From: an uncultured Lachnospiraceae bacterium
GTDB taxonomy: Bacteria; Bacillota; Clostridia; Lachnospirales; Lachnospiraceae
DNA length: 64,000 nt
Direction of reading: 5' to 3'
NCBI GenBank assembly: GCA_910583605.1
Contig: CAJTXN010000006.1
Coordinates: 62,001 to 126,000 of the forward strand
The notes under the pieces were generated by a model. It was not told the origin of the DNA. It searched no databases and saw only the letters and a program-made list of their open reading frames with translations. Numbering within the stretch: the first letter of the stretch is position 1; each line of letters starts with the position of its first letter. Shown here one piece after another: positions 1-8,080 of this stretch. Position numbers and translations under genes: made by a program.

Positions 1-85
1 ATCTTACCGGAACTTTTACCGATTTGTTTACCGTCCTATCCGCCGTATCAACATCTGCGATACAAAAATATAGGAGGAATTCAGA

Positions 86-694
86 ATGGCTATCCGCATC
101 CTCTTGCCTGATCTGGTTATGACTGTTCTCACGATTTTTCCGGGTATATTAATTGCGATACAGTCAAAGCTTCCAAAATTTAAAAGACTGAAAGGAAACT
201 GGCAGTATGCTCTGGCATTGATGGCAGTGTGTGGAATGAATTCAATAAAATATCATTGCTGGATTCATTTGTTGATTATGCTTTCTGCGATTATTGCCTC
301 ATATACTGCTGAGTTCCTTTTTAACGAATATAAAAATTTAGATATAAGTAAAATAAAATACGAAATCAATACATTATCATTACCGTTTTTTGTTATGATA
401 GTTTGTCCGGTTTTTGAAGAGTACATCTATAGATATTTTATATACCAGTATGTAATGGACACCGTTTCGGTAACATGGATGTATTTCCTGATATCGATAT
501 TATCATTTATTTTCTGCCATTTTATGACACAACAGTTAAAGAGTCTTTATAAGATTCCGCTGGCCGTCATAGAGTGTATTATTTTTATCTGTTTTAAAAA
601 TATTTTTATGTGTATCATTGTACATATGACATATAATATTTTGGTTTACAGCCATAATTTACAAAAATATATGAGAAAGAATAATCATTTTTAA
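86..694 (+). CDS. CPBP-family intramembrane metalloprotease-like protein
   Basis: A 202-residue polytopic membrane protein with about six hydrophobic segments. Three motifs of the CPBP (Abi/Rce1-like) family are visible in order: EEYIYR at residues 111-116 (EExxxR), FIFCH at 141-145 (FxxxH) and HMTYN at 180-184 (HxxxN). These residues form the catalytic, metal-binding centre in the family, within the membrane. Members act as prenyl-CAAX-type proteases, bacteriocin self-immunity factors or membrane regulators; nothing nearby tells which applies here. The start is set by TAGGAGG nine bases upstream of the ATG. No bacteriocin or peptide gene is seen next to it. The family call is firm; the substrate is unknown. 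Confidence 0.8.
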   Translation: MAIRILLPDLVMTVLTIFPGILIAIQSKLPKFKRLKGNWQYALALMAVCGMNSIKYHCWIHLLIMLSAIIASYTAEFLFNEYKNLDISKIKYEINTLSLPFFVMIVCPVFEEYIYRYFIYQYVMDTVSVTWMYFLISILSFIFCHFMTQQLKSLYKIPLAVIECIIFICFKNIFMCIIVHMTYNILVYSHNLQKYMRKNNHF

Positions 695-786
695 CAGGGA
701 TATATTTAAATCGGCACTGTTATAAAATAATGTTATACGATATAATATTAAAAAACGGTATTTAACCGGTATAAGGAGCAGTGCAG

Positions 787-1278
787 ATGAATGAAACAGA
801 ACGTGAAGATTATTCCGGTTCCGGAAAGATAAAATATATGAAAGAAGCCATAAGACAGGCAAGAAAAGCAGAACTGTTAAATGAAGTGCCGATTGGCTGT
901 GTAATCGTATATCAGGATAAAATTATTGCCCGCGGGTACAACCGGAGGAATATAGACAAAAATACCCTGTCCCATGCAGAGTTAAATGCTATTCGAAAAG
1001 CAGGTAAAAAACTGGGGGACTGGCGCCTGGACGATTGCGAGATGTATATTACCCTGGAACCGTGTCAGATGTGTGCAGGGGCAATCGTGCAGTCGCGAAT
1101 TAAAAAAGTGTATATTGCATGTATGAATCCAAAGGCAGGGTGCGCCGGCTCTGTATTGAATCTTTTGGATATCAAACAGTTTAATCATCAGGTTGAAATA
1201 GACAGGGGGCTGATGGAAGAGGAATGCAGCCGGATGCTGAGCGGATTTTTTAAAAGACTTCGGGAATCAAAGAAATAA
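787..1278 (+). CDS. tadA: tRNA-specific adenosine deaminase TadA
   Basis: Deaminates the wobble adenosine of tRNA-Arg(ACG) to inosine in the cytoplasm. The 163-residue protein has the cytidine/deoxycytidylate deaminase fold signatures: H63-A64-E65 (zinc ligand and proton shuttle) and P92-C93-x-x-C96 (the other two zinc ligands). The ATG at 787 is preferred over the GTG at 781, because the AAGGAG at 773-778 is 8 bases from the ATG but only 2 from the GTG. The gene is followed by the SRP RNA and, after a phosphofructokinase, dnaX; the order tadA-SRP RNA-dnaX-ybaB-recR is also found in Bacillus, which supports the assignment. Length is normal for the family. Confidence 0.95.
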   Translation: MNETEREDYSGSGKIKYMKEAIRQARKAELLNEVPIGCVIVYQDKIIARGYNRRNIDKNTLSHAELNAIRKAGKKLGDWRLDDCEMYITLEPCQMCAGAIVQSRIKKVYIACMNPKAGCAGSVLNLLDIKQFNHQVEIDRGLMEEECSRMLSGFFKRLRESKK

Positions 1279-1303
1279 AGTGATACAATTCCATCGCTAT
1301 ACC

Positions 1304-1332
1304 TTGACTTTTCCATTCATTTTAGTTATACT
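1304..1332 (+). promoter_or_regulatory. Sigma-A promoter of the SRP RNA
   Basis: TTGACT (1304-1309), a 17-base spacer, and TATACT (1327-1332). Transcription would begin near 1339, about 20 bases before the predicted folded SRP RNA, so a short 5' leader may be trimmed. Confidence 0.8.
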
Positions 1333-1359
1333 TTAAGAGCATTTAAAATATGTTAGAAA

Positions 1360-1632
1360 GCTTCCGTGCTAGCCGGGGAGATAGCGGTGCCCTATACCTG
1401 CAATCCGCTCTAGCAGGGGTGATGTTCTGTGTCGGATATATCTTGTAGGGCTGCCCTTTATAAGTGGCGTTGACGTTCAGGTCTTACGCAACAGGAATCT
1501 ATGAATCGTGTCAGGTCAGGAATGAAGCAGCACTAAATAGAACCTCCTGTGTGACGTGAGGCAGCCTGGGCCGAGTTAACTGTAGAGGTAACGCTTATGA
1601 GCTGTATACAAAGCAGAATGCACGGATTTAAA
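1360..1632 (+). ncRNA. ffs: Signal recognition particle RNA, large (scRNA) type
   Basis: RNA scaffold of the signal recognition particle, which binds Ffh and targets nascent membrane proteins. The 5' Alu-type domain is visible (GTGCTAGCCGGGGAGATAGC at 1366-1385). The conserved S domain that binds Ffh is at about 1508-1575, with GTCAGGTCAGGAATGAAGCA and GGCAGCCTGGGC on the returning strand. The outer stem closes with CCGTGC (1364-1369) against GCACGG (1620-1625). The size of about 270 nt fits the Gram-positive large form that keeps an Alu domain. Exact ends are estimated from the closing stem. It lies downstream of tadA, as in Bacillus. Confidence 0.93.
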
Positions 1633-1644
1633 AAGATATATCTG

Positions 1645-1678
1645 CCACTTTAGACAGTCATGTTTAAAGTGGTTTTTT
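1645..1678 (+). terminator. Intrinsic terminator after the SRP RNA
   Basis: CCACTTTA (1645-1652) pairs with TAAAGTGG (1665-1672), followed by six T. It separates the SRP RNA from the phosphofructokinase gene. Confidence 0.85.
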
Positions 1679-1734
1679 ACTAAATTTAAAAATTGCTTAG
1701 AATAAATAACAGGATCAGGAAAGGTGGTATTTCT

Positions 1735-2811
1735 ATGAGAATTGGAATGTTAACGAGCGGCGGTGACTGTCAGAGTCTGAACGCTTCCATGAGAGGCGTG
1801 GCAAAGTCCCTGTATGAAAATCTGAAAGATGTGGAAATAATAGGATTTCTGGAGGGATACAAAGGTCTGATCTACGGAAATTACAGAAAAATGGAATCCA
1901 GAGATTTCTCGGGAATACTGACAGAGGGCGGAACCATAATCGGAACTTCCAGACAGCCTTTTAAATTAATGCGCACACCGGATGCCAACGGACTGGATAA
2001 GGTTAAGGCGATGAAAGATAATTATAAAAAACTGGGACTGGAATGTCTGGTGATTTTAGGCGGAAACGGAACCCATAAGACGGCCAATCTGTTGCGGGAA
2101 GAGGGCTTAAATGTGGTCACCCTGCCGAAAACAATTGATAACGATATCTGGGGAACGGATATTACCTTTGGTTTCCAAAGTGCGGTGAATATTGCTTCCA
2201 ATGCCATTGACTGTATTCATACCACCGCGGCTTCCCATGGACGTGTATTTATAGTGGAAGTAATGGGGCATAAGGTGGGCTGGCTGACGCTGCATGCAGG
2301 AATTGCCAGCGGAGCGGATATTATTTTATTGCCGGAGATTCCGTATGACATTGACAAAGTAGTGGATGCCATTGAGAAAAGAACCAGGGAAGGAAAAAGT
2401 TTCTCCATACTGGCAGTCGCGGAAGGAGCCATATCCAAAGAAGATGCGGCGCTGCCAAAGAAAAAATTAAAAGAAAAACGGGCCCGGGCAGCGAAAAAAT
2501 ATCCGTCGGTTTCCTATGAAATAGGAGCCAAGATAGAAGAAAAGACAGGTCAGGAAATCCGGGTAACGATACCGGGGCATACCCAGAGAGGCGGCAGTCC
2601 GTGCGCATATGACCGTGTGCTGTCCACCAGATTCGGCGCAGCGGCAGCAAAACTGATCCTGCATAAAGATTATGGTTATATGGTGGGTATGAGAAATGGT
2701 GAGATTGTAAAAGTGCCTTTGGAAGAAGTTGCCGGTAAACTGAAAATGGTGAATCCGGATGCTTCCATTATTAATGAAGCCAAACTTGTAGGCATTAGTT
2801 TTGGAGATTAA
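1735..2811 (+). CDS. 6-phosphofructokinase (PfkA family)
   Basis: Phosphorylates fructose 6-phosphate in glycolysis. The 358-residue protein has the PfkA fold motifs: GGD near residue 10, PKTIDND at 131-137 (contains the catalytic Asp and sugar-phosphate site) and a C-terminal HTQRGGSP block. Two positions differ from classical ATP enzymes. The GGDG loop is GGNGT (109-113), so the Asp that helps bind Mg-ATP in E. coli is Asn, and the residue before TIDND is Lys132, as in many PPi-dependent or mixed-group enzymes. The phosphoryl donor is therefore uncertain. A basic insertion lies around residues 240-260. ATG 1735 is chosen for AAGGTGG seven bases upstream; an upstream TTG lacks a site. It stops one base before dnaX starts. 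Confidence 0.88.
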   Translation: MRIGMLTSGGDCQSLNASMRGVAKSLYENLKDVEIIGFLEGYKGLIYGNYRKMESRDFSGILTEGGTIIGTSRQPFKLMRTPDANGLDKVKAMKDNYKKLGLECLVILGGNGTHKTANLLREEGLNVVTLPKTIDNDIWGTDITFGFQSAVNIASNAIDCIHTTAASHGRVFIVEVMGHKVGWLTLHAGIASGADIILLPEIPYDIDKVVDAIEKRTREGKSFSILAVAEGAISKEDAALPKKKLKEKRARAAKKYPSVSYEIGAKIEEKTGQEIRVTIPGHTQRGGSPCAYDRVLSTRFGAAAAKLILHKDYGYMVGMRNGEIVKVPLEEVAGKLKMVNPDASIINEAKLVGISFGD

Positions 2812-2812
2812 A

Positions 2813-4423
2813 ATGTCGTATACAGCCTTATATCGTAAATTTCGTCCCGACACATATGATGATGTCAGAGGACAGGAACATATTACAACTACATTGAGAA
2901 ACCAGATTAAGTCCGGAAGGATGGGACATGCGTATCTGTTCTGCGGAACCCGGGGAACCGGAAAGACTACGATTGCAAAGATATTTGCCCGGGCAGTGAA
3001 CTGTGAACATCCTGTAAACGGGAATCCGTGTAATCAGTGTAATATGTGTAAGAGCATCAGTGCAGGAACCTCCATGAATGTAATTGAAATGGATGCGGCA
3101 TCCAATAACGGCGTAGAGGATATCCGCCAGATCATAGACGAAGTACAGTACCGGCCAACCGAAGGACGGTACAAGGTCTATATCGTGGATGAAGTGCATA
3201 TGTTATCCACAAGTGCCTTTAATGCATTGCTGAAAACGCTGGAAGAACCGCCGGAATATGTGATGTTCATACTGGCCACCACAGAGGTTCACAAACTGCC
3301 GATTACCATTTTATCCAGATGCCAGCGGTATGATTTCAAACATATTTCTATTGATACCATTCAGGAGCGGTTAAGGGAGCTGGCTGATATTGAAAATATG
3401 AAGGCGGAAGATAAGGCGTTGCGCTTTATTGCAAAATCTGCCGACGGTTCCATGAGGGATGCACTGAGTCTGTTAGACCAGTGCGATGCCTTCTGTATGG
3501 GACAGGAACTGACCTATGATAAGGCGCTGGATATTCTGGGTGCTGTGGATACGGATGTATTCAGCAATATGCTGCAAAACGTTATTGCAGGAAACAGCAT
3601 CGGCTGTATTGAACAATTGGAGGAGATGGTAAATCTGGGAAGGGACCTGTCACAGTTTGTGGCAGACTTTACATGGTATCTCCGCAATCTTCTTCTGGTT
3701 AAAACTTCCGAGGGTGCGGAAGAAATCATTGATATGTCCGGTGAAAAAATGGAACGGCTGAAAGAAGAGGCAAAACAACTGGATTCGGATGTGATCATGC
3801 GCTATATCCGTGTCTTGTCAGAACTGACCAATCAGATCCGATTTGCAGCCCAGAAGCGGGTGCTGATAGAGATTGCCCTGATCAAACTGACACAGCCGGC
3901 TATGGAGACTAATTTTGATTCTTTAAAAAACCGTATTGCCAATATTGAAAAGAAGCTGGAGGAGGGAATTCCGGTACAGACTTCGATTTCGGTCTCCGGG
4001 ACGGGGAACGCTGAAGGCAGAGGGGAACACCCGGCAGGCGTTTCAAAGCAGGAGAAGTCGAAACTGCAGAGAGCCGTTCCGGAGGAAGTGCAGAAAGTGG
4101 CAGAGCGATGGTTTGACATTGCAAGAAAGATAGACGGACATCTGGGTGTATGTCTGCGGAAAAACAGACTGAGCATTGATGAAAATTCCAGATTGTGCGT
4201 TGTTTATGATTCGGATATCGACTGGCAGCAGGACAATAAGCCGGAAAATATTGAATTGATCAAACAGACCATTGCGGATACCATTCATCGGGAGGTAGAT
4301 GTGGAACTGCGGTTTCTGCCTCGGGGAACAAATTTCGACGGCAGCTATATGAGTTTGACAGAAGAAGCAATTAATTTTAAAATAGAGGAGTCCGATGAGG
4401 ATGACGAAGAAGAATTTATCTGA
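2813..4423 (+). CDS. dnaX: DNA polymerase III subunit gamma/tau
   Basis: Clamp-loader ATPase of the replisome, 536 residues in the full-length (tau) frame. Visible parts are Walker A GTRGTGKT (45-52), zinc-binding Cys64, Cys73, Cys76 and Cys79, Walker B DEVH (126-129), sensor SRC (168-170), a helical collar domain to about residue 365, and a linker plus C-terminal domain ending in an acidic tail. ATG 2813 has GGAG six bases upstream and starts one base after the phosphofructokinase stop, which suggests translational coupling. A double -1 slippery sequence sits at the end of the collar domain (listed separately) and could give a gamma form of about 378 residues. ybaB and recR follow. Confidence 0.96.
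   Translation: MSYTALYRKFRPDTYDDVRGQEHITTTLRNQIKSGRMGHAYLFCGTRGTGKTTIAKIFARAVNCEHPVNGNPCNQCNMCKSISAGTSMNVIEMDAASNNGVEDIRQIIDEVQYRPTEGRYKVYIVDEVHMLSTSAFNALLKTLEEPPEYVMFILATTEVHKLPITILSRCQRYDFKHISIDTIQERLRELADIENMKAEDKALRFIAKSADGSMRDALSLLDQCDAFCMGQELTYDKALDILGAVDTDVFSNMLQNVIAGNSIGCIEQLEEMVNLGRDLSQFVADFTWYLRNLLLVKTSEGAEEIIDMSGEKMERLKEEAKQLDSDVIMRYIRVLSELTNQIRFAAQKRVLIEIALIKLTQPAMETNFDSLKNRIANIEKKLEEGIPVQTSISVSGTGNAEGRGEHPAGVSKQEKSKLQRAVPEEVQKVAERWFDIARKIDGHLGVCLRKNRLSIDENSRLCVVYDSDIDWQQDNKPENIELIKQTIADTIHREVDVELRFLPRGTNFDGSYMSLTEEAINFKIEESDEDDEEEFI
3922..3948 (+). other. Candidate programmed -1 frameshift site in dnaX
   Basis: In the dnaX reading frame the bases read T TTA AAA AAC. Both T TTA AAA (3922-3928) and A AAA AAC (3925-3931) are canonical -1 slippery heptamers in the correct phase. 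After a -1 slip the ribosome reads CCG TAT TGC CAA TAT and stops at TGA (3946-3948), giving a product of about 378 residues that ends just after the clamp-loader core. GGAG (3904-3907) lies upstream, somewhat farther than in E. coli dnaX. No strong downstream hairpin is evident, so efficiency is unknown. Confidence 0.5.
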
Positions 4424-4448
4424 ATAATATAAAGGAGGATTTGATATC

Positions 4449-4802
4449 ATGGCAAAAAGAGGTGGATTTCCGGGAGGTATGCCGGGAAATATGAATAATC
4501 TGATGAAGCAGGCACAGAGAATGCAGAAACAGATGGAAGAAACCACAAAAGAACTGGAAGAGAAAGAGATTACCGCATCCGCAGGGGGCGGCGCGGTAGA
4601 AGTTACCGTTTCCGGTAAAAAGGAAGTAGTTAAGATCAAACTGTCAGAAGAAGTAGTAGATCCCGACGATATTGAAATGCTGGAAGACCTGATCATGGCA
4701 GCAACCAATGAGGCATTGAGGGAAATGGATGAACTTTCCAATAAGGAAATGTCTAAGATTACCGGAGGTCTCGGAGGTTTAGGCGGCGGATTCCCGTTCT
4801 AA
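4449..4802 (+). CDS. YbaB/EbfC family nucleoid-associated protein
   Basis: A small DNA-binding protein of 117 residues that dimerises and coats DNA; the family is linked to recombination and nucleoid organisation. It has the typical N-terminal Met/Gln-rich helix (NLMKQAQRMQKQMEE), the central GGGAVEVTVSGKKEV strand pair, a VDPDDIEMLEDLI helix and a Gly-rich C-terminus. It lies 25 bases after dnaX with AAGGAGG before the ATG, and is followed by recR. This order is conserved across many bacteria and supports the call. Confidence 0.95.
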   Translation: MAKRGGFPGGMPGNMNNLMKQAQRMQKQMEETTKELEEKEITASAGGGAVEVTVSGKKEVVKIKLSEEVVDPDDIEMLEDLIMAATNEALREMDELSNKEMSKITGGLGGLGGGFPF

Positions 4803-4877
4803 AAGCAGAAGGAATCCTGTCCGATGATTTAGAAAGGAATATGCAGTCCGCCTGTTGCCGGCTGCATTGGTAACAAA

Positions 4878-5477
4878 ATGGATTACTATAGCAGTCATAT
4901 ATCGAAGCTGATAGAAGAGTTTTCCAGACTGCCGGGAATTGGCAGTAAGTCAGCAGCACGTCTTGCTTTTCATATTATCAATATGTCCGGGGAACAGGTT
5001 GCCGCATTGACTGGCGCCATAACATCTGCCAAAGAAAACGTACGTTATTGCAGAGAATGTTATACCCTGACAGATGAAGAATTATGTCCCATCTGCAAAA
5101 GTGCAAAACGGGACCATAAAACAATTATGGTAGTGGAAAATACCAGAGATCTGGCGGCATATGAAAAAACAGGACAATATAACGGTGTATATCATGTGCT
5201 GCATGGAGCTATCTCACCGATGCTTGGGATTGGTCCCAATGATATTAAATTAAAAGAGTTAATTGAAAGACTAAAAGGGGATATAGATGAAGTTATAGTG
5301 TCTACAAACTCCAGTTTAGAAGGCGAAACAACAGCCGTATATATCAGCAAATTAATCAGGCCGATGGGGATAAAAGTCACCAGAATTGCAAGCGGTGTCC
5401 CGGTAGGCGGAGACCTGGAATATATAGATTCTGTAACATTACTGAAGGCGTTAGAGGGAAGAATACTGATGAAATGA
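4878..5477 (+). CDS. recR: Recombination mediator RecR
   Basis: Works with RecO (and RecF) to load RecA on SSB-coated single-stranded DNA. The 199-residue protein has the expected helix-hairpin-helix (LPGIGSKSAARLAFH, about 18-32), a Cys4 zinc finger (CRECYTLTDEELCPIC, about 58-73) and a Toprim domain beginning MVVEN and continuing through the DEVIVSTNSSLEGE region. Length is standard. Its ribosome site is weak, which fits coupling to the upstream gene. It is third in the dnaX-ybaB-recR group. Confidence 0.96.
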   Translation: MDYYSSHISKLIEEFSRLPGIGSKSAARLAFHIINMSGEQVAALTGAITSAKENVRYCRECYTLTDEELCPICKSAKRDHKTIMVVENTRDLAAYEKTGQYNGVYHVLHGAISPMLGIGPNDIKLKELIERLKGDIDEVIVSTNSSLEGETTAVYISKLIRPMGIKVTRIASGVPVGGDLEYIDSVTLLKALEGRILMK

Positions 5478-5523
5478 TTTTTGTCAGTTGATCATAAAGT
5501 AATGGAAAGGCATGATAATTTAT

Positions 5524-5772
5524 ATGAGTAATGAAACAAGGAATTTTTGTTTTTTAAAAGGTGAATTAGTGGATTGCATCCCGGGCCGGGTACAGGACTG
5601 CAATATGAAACAGGTAAGATCCTGTATAATGGATGAGCAGAAAATTGTACAGGATAAAATAAAAAAAGCAAATGGTTTTTGTTTTTATAAAGGCGAATTG
5701 GTTTCGTGCAGTGCCGGAAGAATACAGGACTGCAATATGAAGCAATTGCATAAATGTCCGAATGAAAAATAG
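5524..5772 (+). CDS. Small cysteine-rich protein made of two tandem repeats
   Basis: An 82-residue protein of unknown function built from two copies of a unit of about 30 residues. The shared pattern is FCFxKGELVxC-x3-GRxQDCNMKQ, and each copy has four Cys, so there are eight in all, possibly for metal binding. No signal peptide or membrane segment is seen. The ATG at 5524 aligns with the repeat start; the ATG at 5512 is only one base from the AAAGG, so it is less likely, but the choice is not certain. It occupies the place between recR and the SMC operon where Bacillus has yaaL. The DNA of the repeats is also partly conserved, pointing to a fairly recent internal duplication. Confidence 0.7.
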   Translation: MSNETRNFCFLKGELVDCIPGRVQDCNMKQVRSCIMDEQKIVQDKIKKANGFCFYKGELVSCSAGRIQDCNMKQLHKCPNEK

Positions 5773-5787
5773 AAAGGTTTAATTACA

Positions 5788-7377
5788 ATGTCTGAGGAAT
5801 ATACCCTGGTACGGGATATTGTCTATGAGCATAATGAGCGTATGCATAACATCAAAAAGTATTATCCTTTTTTCAAATTGGCAGAAACCTCCTTTTCCCA
5901 ATATAAGGAAGGGAGGTATGCCGGTCTGGATATGGGATATATCGTGATGGGTGTAATACGCTTTTTTATTGAAGAAAATAATTTCAGAGAAAGAATGGTA
6001 ACATATCCGGCTTACGCCGGATTTATCCATGAACTTCTGAATCGGGATTTTGAACTTATATTGCCGGAAGAGGAAGAAAAAGAATTGAGCGCTTATATAT
6101 TCGATAAACTGAGGAATGACGGAAAACCCTTTAGTTATGAATATTTTGATCCTGCAGAAAAAAAGAAGAAAACGGTCAGGATTCGTCTGATCAATAATAA
6201 ACTGGAAAATGACAGGATTGTCTATTATCTCACCGGCGATGCCATAGAATTTTATCTGGACACAAAAGAAATCAAAGAAGAAAGTAATATTACAATTGCA
6301 CAGGTTTTGTTGGAAAAAATGATAGCAAATAAAAATTTTAAGGGCGGAACGGAAGTGGTATCCAGAATCAATAATGAGGTGGCAAGACTTATCTCAAGAA
6401 AAAATGAGATATTAAATCTTCTGGGATATGATGTATTTGAAGGGACAAAGGCTTATGAAGAGTTTGTAAAAAACGGTATGAAATGGTTTGAAGAGGAACA
6501 GAAACTGTTTCACAGGAATAAACAACTGATTGACCGGGCGCTGCGGACCGGAGAGCAGGACAACCGGTATTTTGAGGCAATGGATGATATCTATCATCTG
6601 GAAGTCCAGCTCAATCATGCCATGAAAAAACATGGGGAATTGTTAAGCGCCTGTATGGAACTTCAGAAACGGACGGATGAGATCATTACCGGAACAAAAT
6701 TAAACCGGCTGAAGAGGTCATTTGATTTCCGAAAAGGATTGGCGGATATCATGGCGGGGGATAATACGGAACTTTTGGAAGCATTTATGCTGCCGTTTCG
6801 AAAACCGGCCATACATAAAATCTTTTCCCTTACCATGATAGACAACCTGCTGTGCTGCAGGCAGGAGGATTCCGAACCGGCAGAGAAAGCCCTGCGACCG
6901 GAATATAATGAAGATTTCAGGTATGCCGATGAACTGGAGGAAGAACGGATTTATGAGAATTACAGCCTGTTTTTTAAAGTACTGCTGGCAGCGGTCAGGG
7001 ACAGGGGGCGCCTGACTCTGGGGGAATGGAATCAGATACTGATTGAAAATTGCGGTTCCTCCGTGTTGAAGAATGCAGATTATTATTCTTTTCTTGTACA
7101 TTTGTGTCAGAAACAATATTATAATCTGAATAAGATTAAGGAACAGCCGGAAACTTTTCTGGATGAACTAATTCAGGAAATGTCAAAGGAAGGATTGCTG
7201 AATGCCGGGGAATGGAAAACCGGTTTTTATATTCGGTTTGAAGGAGAAGAAAACCGGGAACCGGATGTCATTGATATATACGGAAATGAAGTAAAGAATA
7301 TTGAATTTCTGGCAGATGGGGCTGCGGAGGGCAGCAATACGGAGAATGAGAGAAACGGAGACGGAAATGGAAGATAA
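5788..7377 (+). CDS. jetA: JetA-like kleisin subunit of an SMC complex
   Basis: A 529-residue soluble protein. It is judged JetA/MukF-like from overall character and from its place as first gene of an operon with a MukE-sized protein and a giant MukB-like SMC. The N-terminal 180 residues look like winged-helix modules, followed by a long helical part (about 190-330) and a C-terminal winged-helix-like part (about 395-510), as expected for a kleisin bridging SMC heads. In Wadjet systems JetA acts with JetB and JetC as a loop-extruding complex that directs JetD to cut plasmid DNA; no JetD gene is present here. It begins 15 bases after the small Cys-rich gene and overlaps jetB by 11 bases. Confidence 0.75.
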   Translation: MSEEYTLVRDIVYEHNERMHNIKKYYPFFKLAETSFSQYKEGRYAGLDMGYIVMGVIRFFIEENNFRERMVTYPAYAGFIHELLNRDFELILPEEEEKELSAYIFDKLRNDGKPFSYEYFDPAEKKKKTVRIRLINNKLENDRIVYYLTGDAIEFYLDTKEIKEESNITIAQVLLEKMIANKNFKGGTEVVSRINNEVARLISRKNEILNLLGYDVFEGTKAYEEFVKNGMKWFEEEQKLFHRNKQLIDRALRTGEQDNRYFEAMDDIYHLEVQLNHAMKKHGELLSACMELQKRTDEIITGTKLNRLKRSFDFRKGLADIMAGDNTELLEAFMLPFRKPAIHKIFSLTMIDNLLCCRQEDSEPAEKALRPEYNEDFRYADELEEERIYENYSLFFKVLLAAVRDRGRLTLGEWNQILIENCGSSVLKNADYYSFLVHLCQKQYYNLNKIKEQPETFLDELIQEMSKEGLLNAGEWKTGFYIRFEGEENREPDVIDIYGNEVKNIEFLADGAAEGSNTENERNGDGNGR

Positions 7378-8077
7378 AAATTTGTCAAAAGCGCTGGAGA
7401 TCGTATCACGGTTACTGACGGGAGAGGAAGTGGGGCGTGATGATAAAGGCAGCGCCGGATTATATGATGAATATGTAAATAATGGTGAAGTCTATGATAT
7501 TACCGTGGAAATCTGCCGGAAACTGAATCTGCTGGTATTTGAGCATGAAAACAGTCTCTATGCCTGTGCCGGGGAAAACAACCGGGTATTCGGATACACA
7601 AATGACGAAATGAAAAAAGAAATCGGCGTCCGGCTGAACCGGGAATTATTTCTGTGTTACTTTATTATTTATAATATTATAACCAGATTTTATAATGATA
7701 CCGGAAGTTATACCTTTGCGGAATATATCAAAGCAGAAGAAGTGATTCATGCCGTGGACGGTTCCCTGTCTTCCGTTAAGAGCGGTCTGTCGGTGGTTGC
7801 TTTAAATGAAGTGGAAGAACACAGTTTTAAAACCATCGCACTGGTATGGGAGGATTTACCAATGATGAGCGGAAGCGGAGAAGATGTTGCGGTACGTGCA
7901 GCCAGAGGTTCCAAACTGGGATTTGTAAAAATGACCTTTAATTTTTTGGTAAAACAGGGTCTAATGCTGGAGCAGGAGGGCAGATATTATCCGAAGAAGC
8001 GGTTTCGGGGTATGGTGGAACATTATTTCAAAGACTATAAGGGCCGGCTGTATGAAATTATGAAAGGAGAAGCTTAA
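7367..8077 (+). CDS. jetB: JetB/MukE-like (KITE-type) subunit of an SMC complex
   Basis: A 236-residue soluble protein with winged-helix-like segments, consistent with the MukE-type subunit that binds the kleisin. The assignment rests on size, order (between JetA-like and JetC-like genes) and general character more than on a sharp motif. ATG 7367 is chosen because GGAG lies six bases upstream; it overlaps the end of jetA by 11 bases, and jetC starts three bases after its stop, so the three genes should be translated in a coupled way. In-frame ATG 7346 is possible but its ribosome site is poorly placed. Confidence 0.68.
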   Translation: MEDKNLSKALEIVSRLLTGEEVGRDDKGSAGLYDEYVNNGEVYDITVEICRKLNLLVFEHENSLYACAGENNRVFGYTNDEMKKEIGVRLNRELFLCYFIIYNIITRFYNDTGSYTFAEYIKAEEVIHAVDGSLSSVKSGLSVVALNEVEEHSFKTIALVWEDLPMMSGSGEDVAVRAARGSKLGFVKMTFNFLVKQGLMLEQEGRYYPKKRFRGMVEHYFKDYKGRLYEIMKGEA

Positions 8078-8080
8078 TCT

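Noticed and set aside
1..85. Possible C-terminus of an upstream gene
   Set aside because: All three frames are open for most of this short stretch and none shows a recognisable motif; one frame stops at the ribosome site of the next gene, which is suggestive only.
3936..4133. A 65-codon frame overlapping dnaX
   Set aside because: It is in the +1 frame, not the -1 frame used by the slippery site, and has no start signal; a shadow of dnaX.
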